Source of the DNA: Caenicola sp034331105
GTDB lineage: Bacteria > Synergistota > Synergistia > Synergistales > Synergistaceae
Length of the DNA: 64,000 nucleotides
Direction: 5' to 3'
Assembly (NCBI GenBank): GCA_034331105.1
Contig: JAXQGB010000014.1
Coordinates: forward strand, 310,001-374,000
Part shown: positions 26,068-35,774 of the stretch, in pieces
Layout: each line of letters opens with the position of its first letter
How positions within the stretch are numbered: position 1 is the first letter of the stretch
The notes under the pieces: generated by a model
What the model saw: only the letters and a program-made list of their open reading frames with translations
Databases searched by the model: none
What the model was told of the DNA's origin: nothing
Position numbers and translations under genes: made by a program

Positions 26068-26859
26068 TTGAGTGAACTGTTGACCGGAGAGAAATTGATC
26101 AGGGCTGTCGATGACAGACTGGATATATTGAAATGCAAGGTTATTGCAATTACAGGCGGCGGAGGAAAAACTTCCCTGATGTTTGCGCTGGGGCGATATT
26201 CTGCAGAAGATGCTTTTACACTGCTTACAACCACTACAAAGATCTTTCCTCCCCAAAAGGATGTGTGTCCGTTTGAAATAATTGCCAGGCCGGATGACCT
26301 CATCAAAGAGCTGGAAGATGCTGTCCAACTCCCTTCAATGGTAACTGCCGCGAAAGAGAAAAGCGGAGAAAAACTTTCCGGTTATACAACTGAGGATATC
26401 GCAGAGATCGTTTCAAAAAGCCGTGTCGGAAGAACGATCGTTGAAGCAGACGGCTCCAGGGGACTTTCGCTGAAGGCTTATGAAGAGTGGGAACCGCCTG
26501 TGCCTGCTGTTTCAGATTGTCACTTTGTAGTGATGGGCGCAGATATATTCACAGCCCCGATATCTCCTTTGAACGTCTTTCGTTTTGACATCCTGAGGGA
26601 TAAATTTGCGATCCAGCCCGGTGAATGTCTTTCTTTCGCCAATTGTGCCGCTACGCTCTCAAACAGGGATGAGTACCTGAAAAACTCTCCTGAAAGTGCC
26701 CGCAGGATCCTTTTTATCAACAAATGCGACCTTTTGACCGACGAAATGCTGGCTGAGATATCAGAAAAGTTCCCGCCTCTTCTGAAAGGTTATGATCACA
26801 TGATCATGGGATCGATAAAAATGGACAAACTCTACCTTATCACGGACCTGTCAAGATGA
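26068..26859 (+). CDS. yqeC: YqeC family, selenium-dependent hydroxylase cofactor accessory protein
   Basis: This 263-residue P-loop protein is of the YqeC family, with ITGGGGKTSLMFALGRY (P-loop variant), LLTTTTKIFPP, IVEADGSRGLSLKAYEEWEPPVP and INKCDLL. YqeC is found with selenium-dependent molybdenum hydroxylases, where it helps mature a selenium-containing cofactor. The frame is open from 25894, but TTG at 26068 has AAGGGAAG seven bases upstream and gives the family length, so the earlier codons are probably noncoding. The next gene overlaps by 4 bp (ATGA) and a purine permease follows. Confidence 0.88.
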   Translation: MSELLTGEKLIRAVDDRLDILKCKVIAITGGGGKTSLMFALGRYSAEDAFTLLTTTTKIFPPQKDVCPFEIIARPDDLIKELEDAVQLPSMVTAAKEKSGEKLSGYTTEDIAEIVSKSRVGRTIVEADGSRGLSLKAYEEWEPPVPAVSDCHFVVMGADIFTAPISPLNVFRFDILRDKFAIQPGECLSFANCAATLSNRDEYLKNSPESARRILFINKCDLLTDEMLAEISEKFPPLLKGYDHMIMGSIKMDKLYLITDLSR

Positions 26860-27434
26860 ACGCGATACTGTTGGCTGCAGGACTTTCAAAAAGGATGGGG
26901 GTCCAGAAGCTGTTGCTTCCGTTCGCAGGAAGCACGGTGATCGAGACCGTTATCAAAAATATGTATGGAGGAGGCCTGGATCCCATTATCGCAGTATTTT
27001 CCCGGGAAGTGGCTGACAAGGTGCAGGAAAGGCCCGAATGGCTTCGCATCGGAATAAATAATGCCCCCGAGAGAGGACAGTCCAGCTCACTGGCAATTGC
27101 CCTGGATATGCTGCCTGATAATGAGGATTTCTGCATTATGCTTGGCGACCTGCCTTTAGTAGGCCGGGAAGAGATCAAAGGACTGCGTGAACTTTTTTCT
27201 TCGATCCCCTCAGGCAAAACTGTTTTCACTCCTTGCAGGAGCGGAGTTTTCGGCCACCCCATGTTTTACCGTGCGATATGGAAAAACAGGTTCAAAACCG
27301 CACAGGGAGACGCGGGAGGAAGGAACATCCTCATGGACCACAAAGAGGAAATAGTCACATCAGAAGCGCCTGACTGCCATTTCCGCGATATAGACACCCC
27401 TGACGATTACAAAAATTTAGTAAAGAAAAACTGA
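26856..27434 (+). CDS. mocA: MocA-type molybdenum cofactor nucleotidyltransferase
   Basis: A 192-residue nucleotidyltransferase of the MobA-like NTP transferase family. AILLAAGLSKRMGVQKLLLPFAG carries the GlxxRxGxxK nucleotide-binding motif, CIMLGDLPLV the metal-binding Asp, and GHPMF and GDAGGR the substrate motifs. It best fits MocA (YgfJ-like), which converts molybdopterin to the cytosine dinucleotide form used by xanthine-dehydrogenase-type hydroxylases. It overlaps yqeC by 4 bp. Together with yqeC and the purine permease downstream it points to a purine hydroxylase encoded elsewhere. Confidence 0.87.
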   Translation: MNAILLAAGLSKRMGVQKLLLPFAGSTVIETVIKNMYGGGLDPIIAVFSREVADKVQERPEWLRIGINNAPERGQSSSLAIALDMLPDNEDFCIMLGDLPLVGREEIKGLRELFSSIPSGKTVFTPCRSGVFGHPMFYRAIWKNRFKTAQGDAGGRNILMDHKEEIVTSEAPDCHFRDIDTPDDYKNLVKKN

Positions 27435-27537
27435 TTTGTCTATGGATTTTTACCAACAATCGGCATATAATATCCCCGAAGGTTTTTTGCAACCGATTGC
27501 AGAAGTTTCTCTCTGCTAAATTCCCTGGAGGTGTATC

Positions 27538-28917
27538 ATGGCAAAAAAACAGTTAGTTTACGGTATCGACGACCGTCCGCCGACACCAATACTTATTCTT
27601 GCCGGCGCTCAGCATGTACTCACACTGTTCGGAGCAACAACACTCGTGCCGCTGATCTTCGGACCGGCTATGGGTATGACTACCCAACAGATAGGCGCTT
27701 TTATCGGATGTGTTTATTTTTCAATGGGTATCGCAACTTTGATCCAGACCCACCCCAAACTTGGATCCGGGCTTCCTATAGTACAGGGCTCAAGTTTCAG
27801 CTTCATCCCCCCAATAATGACTATCATAGGAGCATATAAGGCTTTGGGACCGGATGTGGTAATGCAGTACATCGGAGGGTCTCTCCTGATAGGAGGTCTC
27901 GTACTTTCTCTCCTCGGATACAGCAAGCTTATCGGACATGTCAGAAAGTTCATCACTCCCGTAGTTATAGGTCCGACGATCATGGCGATAGGATTCACGC
28001 TTGCACCCGTTGCAATTCAGTTCAATGCAGCAAACTACTGGCCGATATCACTTCTTGTTGTTGCTCTCGTTTTCTTTTTCAGCCTCTGCAGCAAGAACAA
28101 ATACTGCAATATTTTTGCAGTCCTGGGCTCAATAACTATTGCTTACCTTATATGCCTTTCCCTTTCTTTCACAGGAATATTTCAGGAAGGACACGCTGCT
28201 TATGTCAACCTCAGCAACGTAGTTGCAGCGCCCTGGATCCGCTATAAACTCTTCATGCCGTGGGGTGTCCCCAAGTTCTCAGGGCTGGCGATCGGAGCTA
28301 TCTCCGCAGGGTTTTTCTGCGTAATGATCGAGTCGATCGGGGACTACCACAACTGTTCATTTGCCGCAGGGATAGACGATCCGACTCCTGAGCAGATAAA
28401 CAAAGGCATCGGGGCAGAAGGCATAGGATGTGCCCTTTCGGGGGTTCTTGGCTCGGTAGGCACGACCTCCTACACCGAAAACATCGGCCTTATAGGCCTC
28501 ACTGGCGTGGCAAGCAGGCACGTGGTAAGAGCAGGCGCAGTGATACTTATTATCCTTTCGCTGGTCGGCAAGCTCGGCGCACTGATCGCTACAATGCCCT
28601 CACCTGTTATAGGCGGAGCATACATCACCCTCTTCGGGACCATCGGAGCGCTCGGTATCCAGAACCTGATGAGAGCGGACATGGGAAGCCAGAGAAACGT
28701 ACTTATAGTCGGCTTCTCCTTCCTCATGGCGCTGGGACTCCCGGGATGGGTCGAGCCCAACCAGGCTCTCTTCACAGGAGCCCTTGGAAACACTTTCGGG
28801 GGAATGATATGGGCCATTATGAAGACCCCCATGGCTGTCGCAGGTATCCTTGCTGCAATTTGCGACAATGTGATCCCCGGTACTGACGAAGAGCGCGGAA
28901 TTAAAAGCAATAAGTAA
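27538..28917 (+). CDS. nucleobase:cation symporter-2 (uracil/xanthine permease)
   Basis: A 459-residue, about 14-helix transporter of the NAT/NCS2 family. It has the N-terminal GIDDRPPTPILILAGAQHVLTLFGATTLVP, the family QH pair in helix 1 (AGAQHV), and the substrate segment with ESIGDYHNCSFAAG and GTTSYTENIGLIGLTGVASR. The last carries the NAT motif region. It imports xanthine, uric acid or uracil with protons or sodium. GGAGG sits seven bases ahead of the ATG. It follows yqeC-mocA by 103 bp and is terminated by a strong hairpin, which suggests purine use. Confidence 0.92.
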   Translation: MAKKQLVYGIDDRPPTPILILAGAQHVLTLFGATTLVPLIFGPAMGMTTQQIGAFIGCVYFSMGIATLIQTHPKLGSGLPIVQGSSFSFIPPIMTIIGAYKALGPDVVMQYIGGSLLIGGLVLSLLGYSKLIGHVRKFITPVVIGPTIMAIGFTLAPVAIQFNAANYWPISLLVVALVFFFSLCSKNKYCNIFAVLGSITIAYLICLSLSFTGIFQEGHAAYVNLSNVVAAPWIRYKLFMPWGVPKFSGLAIGAISAGFFCVMIESIGDYHNCSFAAGIDDPTPEQINKGIGAEGIGCALSGVLGSVGTTSYTENIGLIGLTGVASRHVVRAGAVILIILSLVGKLGALIATMPSPVIGGAYITLFGTIGALGIQNLMRADMGSQRNVLIVGFSFLMALGLPGWVEPNQALFTGALGNTFGGMIWAIMKTPMAVAGILAAICDNVIPGTDEERGIKSNK

Positions 28918-28942
28918 AAAGAGCAGCGATAATGTGTGATTG

Positions 28943-28982
28943 ATTCGGGACCCCCGATATTCCGGGGGTCCCGAATTTATTA
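28943..28982 (+). terminator. intrinsic terminator
   Basis: A perfect 14-bp stem, ATTCGGGACCCCCG (28943-28956) with its complement (28963-28976), has a 6-nt loop and is followed by TTATTATTTA. Confidence 0.9.
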
Positions 28983-29135
28983 TTTACTTATTTAATTTAT
29001 CCTCCCTTTAAACTATAATTGTCTATCGAGTGCCTCATCTTATAAGCAGATCATGAAAATTAATATATTATTATTAAATTCATTGCATTATTTTAAGACT
29101 GCATTCAATTCAAACAGGAAGGTGCTGCGGCCTTA

Positions 29136-30797
29136 ATGGAATTTTCACAGAAAAAAAAGAGGTTCCTGGTAATTGGAATAGCCATTCTTATTCTCACTGT
29201 ATACTTTGTCCCGCTGGGTTGGCACGGACTCCTTGAGCCGGATGAAGGAAGATACTCCGAGATCCCGAGGGAAATGGTCGAATCGGGTGATTTTGTAACA
29301 CCCCGGCTTAATTACGTAAAATATTTTGAAAAACCCGTACTCCTCTATTGGATGAATGCTGCCAGTTTTATTGCTTTTGGTGAGAATGAATTCGCGGCAC
29401 GCTTTCCGACGGCTCTAAGCGGTGTCCTGGGGGCACTCATAACTGCCCTTCTCTGTGCTTCGGTATTTGGCAAAAGGGCCGGTTCCATTGCAGGAGCAGT
29501 GACGGCCCTCTCCCTTTTGTATTTTGCCATTGGGACTATTACCCTTACCGACATGCCACTCTCGCTTTTTTTAACTGCGGCACTTTCTGCCTTTTATTAT
29601 GGGCACATCAAAAACGACAGAAGGTGGTTCCTCGCCTTTTACGCATCTGTGGCACTGGGATTGCTTGCAAAAGGCCTGATAGCGATAGTCCTGCCGGGCG
29701 GGATAATTTTCTGGTATATCATTTTTACAAAAAAATGGCGCCTTATCCTTGATGCCATTTACCTGCCGGGAATAGCGCTCTTTTTCCTGATAGCCTTCCC
29801 CTGGTTTTACATGGTCAGCCGTGAGAACCCTGATTTCCTCTATTTCTTCTTTGTAAGGGAACATTTCCTGCGCTATGCCACAAAAATACACAGCCGCTAT
29901 GAGCCATTCTGGTTTTTCATACCGATGATCCCGGTCGGACTCATGCCCTGGACCGGTTTTTTCTTCTCCCTTTTCAGCAGGGAGAGTGTCCTTAGGTCGC
30001 CTGCAGACAAGGATAAGAAGGATGCCAATATTTACCTGCTCTCATGGTTCACGGTCATCTTTGTATTCTTCTCACTTTCAAGTTCAAAACTTATTCCCTA
30101 CATCGTCCCCTGCTTCCCTCCTCTTGCTATACTGATAGCATCTGACATAGACAGGATGATAGAACGCGGGAAATGGCACGGGAAAGCGCTGATTTTCTCT
30201 ATAGTCTCCGGTGGCCTCTTTTCTGCAGCTTTGATCATATATACGTTAACAGGCGGCAGAGTTGATCCTGCAGACACTCTTCCGTCCGCACTTGCAATTT
30301 CTGCAGGTCTGCTCGCAGGACCTGTTCTGGCACTGTTTATAACAAGGAAGGGCAGCCGGAACGCCTACGAAAAGGCAGTGGCAGTTCTTTGTCTTTCTGC
30401 CGTGGTCTATATAGCAGCTCACTACGGTGTATATGACATAATGGGAAAGACCCGTTCCACCAAAGGCATCTCTGAGGTGATAATGAAAGAAAAACTCCCT
30501 GACGAGACCATAGCAGTTTACGGCGAGATCCTTCAGGGGATACCCTTTTATACAAAACAGCGTGTTATGCTGATAGACAGCATGGGAGAACTTGAGTTCG
30601 GCGCAGGAAAACCTGAAGGTAAAGGGTGGTTCCCCACCGCTGAAGAGTTCCTGCCTGAATGGAAGTCTAAAGACCGCGAATTTGTGCTTGTAATAGAAAA
30701 AGAGAGGCTCGATGGTCTTTTTGAAGATGGGAAGACCTATGAAACAAAAAAAATCGAGCATGATGACTATCTTATTCTTTTCAACAGGAGGCCCTAA
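29136..30797 (+). CDS. arnT: ArnT, lipid A 4-amino-4-deoxy-L-arabinose transferase
   Basis: A 553-residue GT-C glycosyltransferase (family 39/83) with about a dozen membrane helices and a C-terminal periplasmic domain. LEPDEGRYSEIPREMVESGDFVTPRLNYVKYFEKPVLLYW is the hallmark first loop of ArnT/PMT enzymes, with the catalytic Asp in EPDEGRY. It moves L-Ara4N from undecaprenyl phosphate to lipid A on the periplasmic face, lowering outer-membrane charge and giving resistance to cationic peptides. It is the first gene of a contiguous eight-gene arn operon, preceded by about 150 bp of AT-rich sequence in which no PmrA box was recognised. Confidence 0.92.
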   Translation: MEFSQKKKRFLVIGIAILILTVYFVPLGWHGLLEPDEGRYSEIPREMVESGDFVTPRLNYVKYFEKPVLLYWMNAASFIAFGENEFAARFPTALSGVLGALITALLCASVFGKRAGSIAGAVTALSLLYFAIGTITLTDMPLSLFLTAALSAFYYGHIKNDRRWFLAFYASVALGLLAKGLIAIVLPGGIIFWYIIFTKKWRLILDAIYLPGIALFFLIAFPWFYMVSRENPDFLYFFFVREHFLRYATKIHSRYEPFWFFIPMIPVGLMPWTGFFFSLFSRESVLRSPADKDKKDANIYLLSWFTVIFVFFSLSSSKLIPYIVPCFPPLAILIASDIDRMIERGKWHGKALIFSIVSGGLFSAALIIYTLTGGRVDPADTLPSALAISAGLLAGPVLALFITRKGSRNAYEKAVAVLCLSAVVYIAAHYGVYDIMGKTRSTKGISEVIMKEKLPDETIAVYGEILQGIPFYTKQRVMLIDSMGELEFGAGKPEGKGWFPTAEEFLPEWKSKDREFVLVIEKERLDGLFEDGKTYETKKIEHDDYLILFNRRP

Positions 30798-30799
30798 AA

Positions 30800-31969
30800 A
30801 TGAGAAATGATTTCCTCCCTTTTGCAAAACCATCGATAGCAGAAGATGCAATAAATGAGGTAGTGGAGTCGATACGTTCGGGCTGGCTCGCAATGGGTCC
30901 CAAAACTATCCGTTTCGAAGAAAACTTTTCAAAATACACCGGTGCTTCGTGGTCCCTCTCGGTAAATTCCGCCACAGCAGGACTTCACACAGTCTTGCTT
31001 GCCCTTGGCATAGGACCGGGCGACGAGGTGATAACCACCCCGATGACGTTCGCAGCTACCGTAAACACGATAATGTTTGTCGGAGCAAAACCGGTCCTGG
31101 CAGATATCGACAGGAACACACTGAACATTGATCCCGACAATATCGAAAAGGCTGTGACTAAAAATACAAAGGCGATAATACCTGTCCATTTCGCGGGAAT
31201 GCCGTGCGACATGGACAGGATAGAAGCAACTGCTGAAAAATATGACCTCGCTGTGATAGAAGATGCCGCACATGCTCTGGGGGCATCTTACAAGGGGAGA
31301 ATGATCGGTGCAGACAGGGGAAAAGGCAGGGCATCGGTATTCAGCTTCCACCCCACGAAAAACATAACAACGGGCGAAGGCGGCATGATATGCACCGGGG
31401 ACGAAGCCATAGCTGAAAAAGCTGCCGTCCTCAGGCAGAACGGAATGTCCAAGGGAGCCTGGAACAGGTATGCTGCAAAGGGAAGCGCAAACTACGACAT
31501 ATTTTTCCCCGGCCTGAAATATACGATGATGGACATCCAGGCAGCGATAGGCGATTCGCAGCTGAGAGAGCTCGCGTCATTCAATTCAAGAAGAAAAGAG
31601 ATCGTCTCTTTCTATATGGAAGAACTTCCAAAAGCCAAAGGACTGATCCTTCCAAAGCCTGCACCATGGGAGCATGAACACAGCTGGCACATCTTCACAC
31701 CCTTCGTAGACATCGACAGCCTGGGGATGTCCAGGGATGATTTCATGGCCGAGATGAAGAAGAGGAACATAGGTACGGCCCTCCACTATCAGGCCATACA
31801 CCTTTTCACCTGCTACAGGGAGGCCACGGGACTTGAGAGAGGGAGCCTGCCTGAGGCTGAATACGTATCGGACAGAATAGTTTCGCTCCCGCTCTTCCCT
31901 GCCATGACAGATGAAGACGCGAGGGACGTTGTAGAGGCCATTTTCGAAGTCTGCGGAAAGAAGATCTGA
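30800..31969 (+). CDS. arnB: ArnB, UDP-4-amino-4-deoxy-L-arabinose aminotransferase
   Basis: A 389-residue DegT/DnrJ/EryC1-type PLP aminotransferase. GSWLAMGPKTIRFEENFSKY-like N-terminal blocks, VIEDAAHALGA (PLP-binding Asp) and FSFHPTKNITTGEGG with the PLP lysine match ArnB. It transaminates UDP-4-keto-arabinose with glutamate to UDP-L-Ara4N in the cytoplasm. It starts 2 bp after arnT, with AGGAGG inside the end of arnT. The length is normal. Confidence 0.93.
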   Translation: MRNDFLPFAKPSIAEDAINEVVESIRSGWLAMGPKTIRFEENFSKYTGASWSLSVNSATAGLHTVLLALGIGPGDEVITTPMTFAATVNTIMFVGAKPVLADIDRNTLNIDPDNIEKAVTKNTKAIIPVHFAGMPCDMDRIEATAEKYDLAVIEDAAHALGASYKGRMIGADRGKGRASVFSFHPTKNITTGEGGMICTGDEAIAEKAAVLRQNGMSKGAWNRYAAKGSANYDIFFPGLKYTMMDIQAAIGDSQLRELASFNSRRKEIVSFYMEELPKAKGLILPKPAPWEHEHSWHIFTPFVDIDSLGMSRDDFMAEMKKRNIGTALHYQAIHLFTCYREATGLERGSLPEAEYVSDRIVSLPLFPAMTDEDARDVVEAIFEVCGKKI

Positions 31970-31972
31970 AAT

Positions 31973-32911
31973 ATGAAACCTGAGATATCAATAGTCATAC
32001 CTGCCTATAACGAAGAAGAATCTCTCCATCCCCTGTTTGAGAGCTTGTATCCGGTAATGACCAAAATGGGAAGGCCATTCGAGATCATTTTCATAAACGA
32101 CGGCAGCAAGGATTCCACCCTTGGCATACTGTACGACCTTTACCTATCACATCCCGAAGTCAGGGTGATAGACCTCAATGGGAATTTCGGCCAGCACATG
32201 GCGATCATGGCGGGATTTGAGCATGTGAAGGGAGATATTATCATCACTCTTGACGCAGATCTGCAGAATCCCCCCGAAGAGATCCCCAACATCGTGGCTA
32301 AAATGGACGAAGGGCATGACCTTGTCGGAACGTACAGGAAGGGAAGGCAGGATCCCCTCTTCAGAAAAATCGCATCCAAAATGGTCAACAGGATCACCAA
32401 CAGGATCGCCAAACTGAATATCCGTGACTACGGCTGCATGCTCAGAGGATACAGCAAAAGGATAGTCGAGATAATTAATATAAGCAGGGAATCGACCACC
32501 TTTATCCCCGCACTGGGACAGAAATTCGCTGCCAACCCCATAGAGATCCCGGTGGCACACAAAGAGAGGGAGATGGGCACATCAAAATACGGCATTTTTC
32601 AGCTGATAAGGCTGAATTTTGACTTAATGACAAGTTTCTCGATAGTCCCGCTCCAGTTCGTTACGATGGCAGGGATGCTCATCTCGATCCTGTCGTCCCT
32701 CCTTGTCCTTTACATGCTGCTGAGACGTCTCTTCATCGGACCTGAAGCAGAGGGTCTCTTCACACTTATGGCGATACAGTTCATGCTTACCGGGATCACG
32801 CTCTTCAGCCTTGGAATAACAGGTGAATATGTCGGCAGGATATACAGGGAAGTAAGCCGGAGACCGAGATACTCTGTCAGGAAAATATTTGAGCATGAAA
32901 ACGGAAAATAA
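31973..32911 (+). CDS. arnC: ArnC, undecaprenyl-phosphate Ara4FN transferase
   Basis: A 312-residue GT2 family enzyme. The catalytic domain, ISIVIPAYNEEESLHPLFESL through ITLDADLQNPPEEIP (DXD-type), is followed by two C-terminal membrane helices (residues about 225-300). It transfers formylated Ara4N from UDP to undecaprenyl phosphate at the inner membrane. It begins 3 bp after arnB, and its last 17 bases overlap the next gene. General polyprenol GT2 enzymes look similar, but the operon makes ArnC the clear choice. Confidence 0.93.
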   Translation: MKPEISIVIPAYNEEESLHPLFESLYPVMTKMGRPFEIIFINDGSKDSTLGILYDLYLSHPEVRVIDLNGNFGQHMAIMAGFEHVKGDIIITLDADLQNPPEEIPNIVAKMDEGHDLVGTYRKGRQDPLFRKIASKMVNRITNRIAKLNIRDYGCMLRGYSKRIVEIINISRESTTFIPALGQKFAANPIEIPVAHKEREMGTSKYGIFQLIRLNFDLMTSFSIVPLQFVTMAGMLISILSSLLVLYMLLRRLFIGPEAEGLFTLMAIQFMLTGITLFSLGITGEYVGRIYREVSRRPRYSVRKIFEHENGK

Positions 32912-33779
32912 GAGCAGGCCCCGGATAGCGGTATTTGCATACAGCGAGGTCGGAAGCGCCTGTCTTGATGACCTTATAAGAGACGGTGCAAATGTCGTTG
33001 TTGTTTATACGCATGAGGACGATCCCGGAGAAGAGATATGGTTCCGCTCGGTAAAGGAAACAGCCCAAAATAATTCGATAGAGGTACGCACTCCTTCAAA
33101 GATCGACAGCAGGGAGACAGATCATTTGAGACAGATAGGGCCGGACCTTATCTTCTCTTTCTACTACAGGGCTATGATCCCCAAAGAGGTGCTGGATATA
33201 CCCGGACTTGGGGCTTACAATATCCACGGCGCGCTCCTCCCAAAATACAGGGGACGGGCCTGCGTCAACTGGGCAGTGATAAACGGAGAAAAGGAAACAG
33301 GGGCCACTCTCCACGTTATGACCGAATTCGCCGACAGGGGAGACATCATTGCGCAAAAGTCTGTCCCGATCAACTTTGAGGACACAGCACACGATGTTTT
33401 TCTTAAGGTGACAGAGGCCTCGAGGGAGATACTGCTATCATCCCTGCCGTCGCTTGAAAACGGAACTGCAAAGAGGCATCCCCAGGATGAGTCAAAAGCG
33501 ACAAAATTTGGACGTCGTCGGCCCGAAGACGGGGAAATTGACTGGAACAGATCCGCCGGTGATTTATACAACTTTGTAAGAGCTCTGACACACCCCTTCC
33601 CCGGAGCATTTACGCACTGGGGAGGCAAAAAGTTTTTTATCTGGAAAGCTCTCCCGGCCGAAGGCACTTTTGAGCCGGGTAAAATAAGATCAGAATCGCC
33701 GATGCTTGTGGGAACAGGCAGCGGACTGCTGAGGGTAATTAGGATACAGCCTGAAGGCGAACCTGAAAGGGATGCATGA
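32895..33779 (+). CDS. arnA: ArnA N-terminal-type UDP-L-Ara4N formyltransferase (stand-alone)
   Basis: A 294-residue formyltransferase matching the first domain of E. coli ArnA. NIHGALLPKYRGRACVNW carries the catalytic Asn and His, FADRGDIIAQ the catalytic Asp, and RRPEDGEIDWNRSA the C-terminal OB-fold start. It adds a formyl group from N10-formyl-THF to UDP-L-Ara4N. In enterobacteria this domain is fused to the decarboxylase; here it is a separate gene whose stop overlaps the next open frame. The start is ATG 32895 inside the end of arnC. Confidence 0.9.
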   Translation: MKTENKSRPRIAVFAYSEVGSACLDDLIRDGANVVVVYTHEDDPGEEIWFRSVKETAQNNSIEVRTPSKIDSRETDHLRQIGPDLIFSFYYRAMIPKEVLDIPGLGAYNIHGALLPKYRGRACVNWAVINGEKETGATLHVMTEFADRGDIIAQKSVPINFEDTAHDVFLKVTEASREILLSSLPSLENGTAKRHPQDESKATKFGRRRPEDGEIDWNRSAGDLYNFVRALTHPFPGAFTHWGGKKFFIWKALPAEGTFEPGKIRSESPMLVGTGSGLLRVIRIQPEGEPERDA

Positions 33780-33783
33780 AAAT

Positions 33784-34830
33784 ATGAAGAAAATACTGAT
33801 CACCGGGGTAAACGGCTTTATTGGAACTCATCTGATGGAGGCCCTTTGCGAAGACAAGAGGTGGGATGTACAGGGTTTTGACCTAATGTCCGACAACCTG
33901 GGACCATTCATGGAAAAAACCAATTTCAAATTCACAGCCGGAGACATATTCAAAGACGGAAAATGGCTCGAAGAGCAGGTCGAATCGTCAGACATCGTAC
34001 TGCCGCTTGCCGGCATTGCAAAACCTGCCTACTACCTGCAGAAACCGATCTGGACATTCGAACTCGATTTTGAGCAGAACCTCAAAATGGTAAGGCTATG
34101 TTCAAAATATAAAAAGAGGATAATATTCCCCTCGACATCCGAGGTCTACGGCATGAGCGGAGACAGCATCCTTAAAGAGGATGAAAGTCCGCTGATCACA
34201 GGCCCGATCAACAAAATGAGATGGATATACAGCTGCAGCAAGCAGATGATGGACAGGCTCATTTTCGCATACGGCCAGGAGGAAGGACTCAGTTTCACCC
34301 TCTTCCGCCCCTTCAACTGGGTGGGCCCGAGGCTGGACACCTTCAGGGACGCAAGCGAAAACAAGGCCCGTTCCGTCACACAGATGATATACAACGTGCT
34401 CAACAGCGGAAAGATCTCCCTTGTAAACGGCGGTGAGCAGAGAAGGAGCTTCACCTGGGTGGGCGACGGGATCGAAGGCCTTACCGCGATAATTGAGAAT
34501 AAGGACAACAAGGCGGAAGGCCAGATATTCAACATTGGCAACCCCGACAACAACTACTCGATCAGGGAACTTGCCGAGATGCTTATCGATGAGATGAAAA
34601 AATTCCCGGTCTACCGTGAAAAGGCCGAAAAGGCAAAGCTTGAGATCATATCAGCCGATGCCTACTACGGAAAGACATATGACGACATGCAGAACCGTCT
34701 GCCTTCAGTGGAAAAAATGGAGACTCTCCTCGGCTGGAAGCCGCGCACGGGAATGCGCGAGCTGCTCAACAGGACAATAAGCTGGTACGCGTCTCAGGAG
34801 GGCGCCGTTCCCCGTCAGGGGAACATGTAA
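33784..34830 (+). CDS. arnA: ArnA C-terminal-type UDP-glucuronate decarboxylase (stand-alone)
   Basis: A 348-residue short-chain dehydrogenase/epimerase-type enzyme equivalent to the second domain of ArnA. It has an NAD fold (ILITGVNGFIGTHL), FPSTSEVYG with the catalytic Ser/Glu, the YSCSKQMMDRLI Tyr-Lys pair, FRPFNWVGPRLD and the ArnA-specific Arg in RRSFTWVGDGIEG. It oxidises and decarboxylates UDP-glucuronate to UDP-4-keto-arabinose. Starts at 33772 or 33784 are possible; 33784 has better spacing from AAGGGA. It is separate from the formyltransferase, unlike the enterobacterial fusion. Confidence 0.9.
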   Translation: MKKILITGVNGFIGTHLMEALCEDKRWDVQGFDLMSDNLGPFMEKTNFKFTAGDIFKDGKWLEEQVESSDIVLPLAGIAKPAYYLQKPIWTFELDFEQNLKMVRLCSKYKKRIIFPSTSEVYGMSGDSILKEDESPLITGPINKMRWIYSCSKQMMDRLIFAYGQEEGLSFTLFRPFNWVGPRLDTFRDASENKARSVTQMIYNVLNSGKISLVNGGEQRRSFTWVGDGIEGLTAIIENKDNKAEGQIFNIGNPDNNYSIRELAEMLIDEMKKFPVYREKAEKAKLEIISADAYYGKTYDDMQNRLPSVEKMETLLGWKPRTGMRELLNRTISWYASQEGAVPRQGNM

Positions 34831-34887
34831 AATTCATATCAGCGCACAAACTATTCCGAGTGCGCTTCGAGGTCAGGAGAAGCCGGA

Positions 34888-35772
34888 TTGAAAAAACTTG
34901 CGATCAAGGTCGACATTGATACATTGAGGGGATACCGGGAAGGTGTCCCACAGATGCTTGACCTCTTTAAAAAACATGAAATAAGGGCATCGATATTTTT
35001 CTCGTTCGGACCGGACAATTCGGGAAAAGCAATAAGAAGGATATTCCGAAAGGGCTTTATATCGAAAATGATGAGGACAAAAGCCCCTTCGACCTACGGC
35101 ATCAAAACGCTGATGTACGGAACGCTTCTTCCTGCGCCGATGATAGTTCCTTCCGCACCCGATATCTTTGTCCGTGCTTCCGATGAAGGGCATGACTGCG
35201 GTGTGCACGCGTGGGATCACGTCTATGTGCAGGATGAGCTCCCCGGGATAACAAAAAATGAATTCCTCTCGCTGTTTGAAAGGTCCGCAGATATGTTTGA
35301 AAGACTCTCGGGAAGCAAGCCACTCTCCTGCGCAGCTCCGGGATGGCAGATTTCCTCAGTGAGCCTTGAAGTGCAGGAGGAAGCCGGACTTAAATACTGC
35401 AGCGACACGAGGGGACGCTCTCCCTTCATCCCTATTTTCAAAGGAAGATCATATTCGCCGGTGCAGATCCCTACCACACTTCCTACGATGGACGAGATAC
35501 TCGGACTTCCCGGCATAGACGATGATTCCATAGGTGACGTATGGCTGAAGGGCATGGATAATGAGTGGAACGTTCTCACTGTACACGCTGAGATGGAAGG
35601 GCTTTCAAAGATAGATGTCTTTGAGAAATTTATTGTCAAGGCAAAGGAAAACGGAACAGTATTCTATACCCTTGCTGACTACGCAAGAGACTCGGCCCCA
35701 ACGGAACAAAACATCAGGATAGGCAGTATGACCGGACGGGCAGGCACTCTCGCACTACAGGAGGAGAAATAA
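34888..35772 (+). CDS. arnD: ArnD, 4-deoxy-4-formamido-L-arabinose-phosphoundecaprenol deformylase
   Basis: A 294-residue NodB-like polysaccharide deacetylase fold enzyme. It shows KVDIDTLRGYREGVPQML at the start (metal Asp), HDCGVHAWDHVYVQDE (His/Trp metal motif) and LTVHAEMEG near the end, all matching ArnD. It removes the formyl group from Ara4FN-phosphoundecaprenol so the sugar can be flipped. The start is TTG at 34888, eight bases after AGGAG, 57 bp after the previous gene. The length is normal. Confidence 0.92.
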   Translation: MKKLAIKVDIDTLRGYREGVPQMLDLFKKHEIRASIFFSFGPDNSGKAIRRIFRKGFISKMMRTKAPSTYGIKTLMYGTLLPAPMIVPSAPDIFVRASDEGHDCGVHAWDHVYVQDELPGITKNEFLSLFERSADMFERLSGSKPLSCAAPGWQISSVSLEVQEEAGLKYCSDTRGRSPFIPIFKGRSYSPVQIPTTLPTMDEILGLPGIDDDSIGDVWLKGMDNEWNVLTVHAEMEGLSKIDVFEKFIVKAKENGTVFYTLADYARDSAPTEQNIRIGSMTGRAGTLALQEEK

Positions 35773-35774
35773 AA

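Noticed and set aside
29040..29135. PmrA box upstream of arnT
   Set aside because: Only chance TTAAG-like fragments without the paired spacing were seen.
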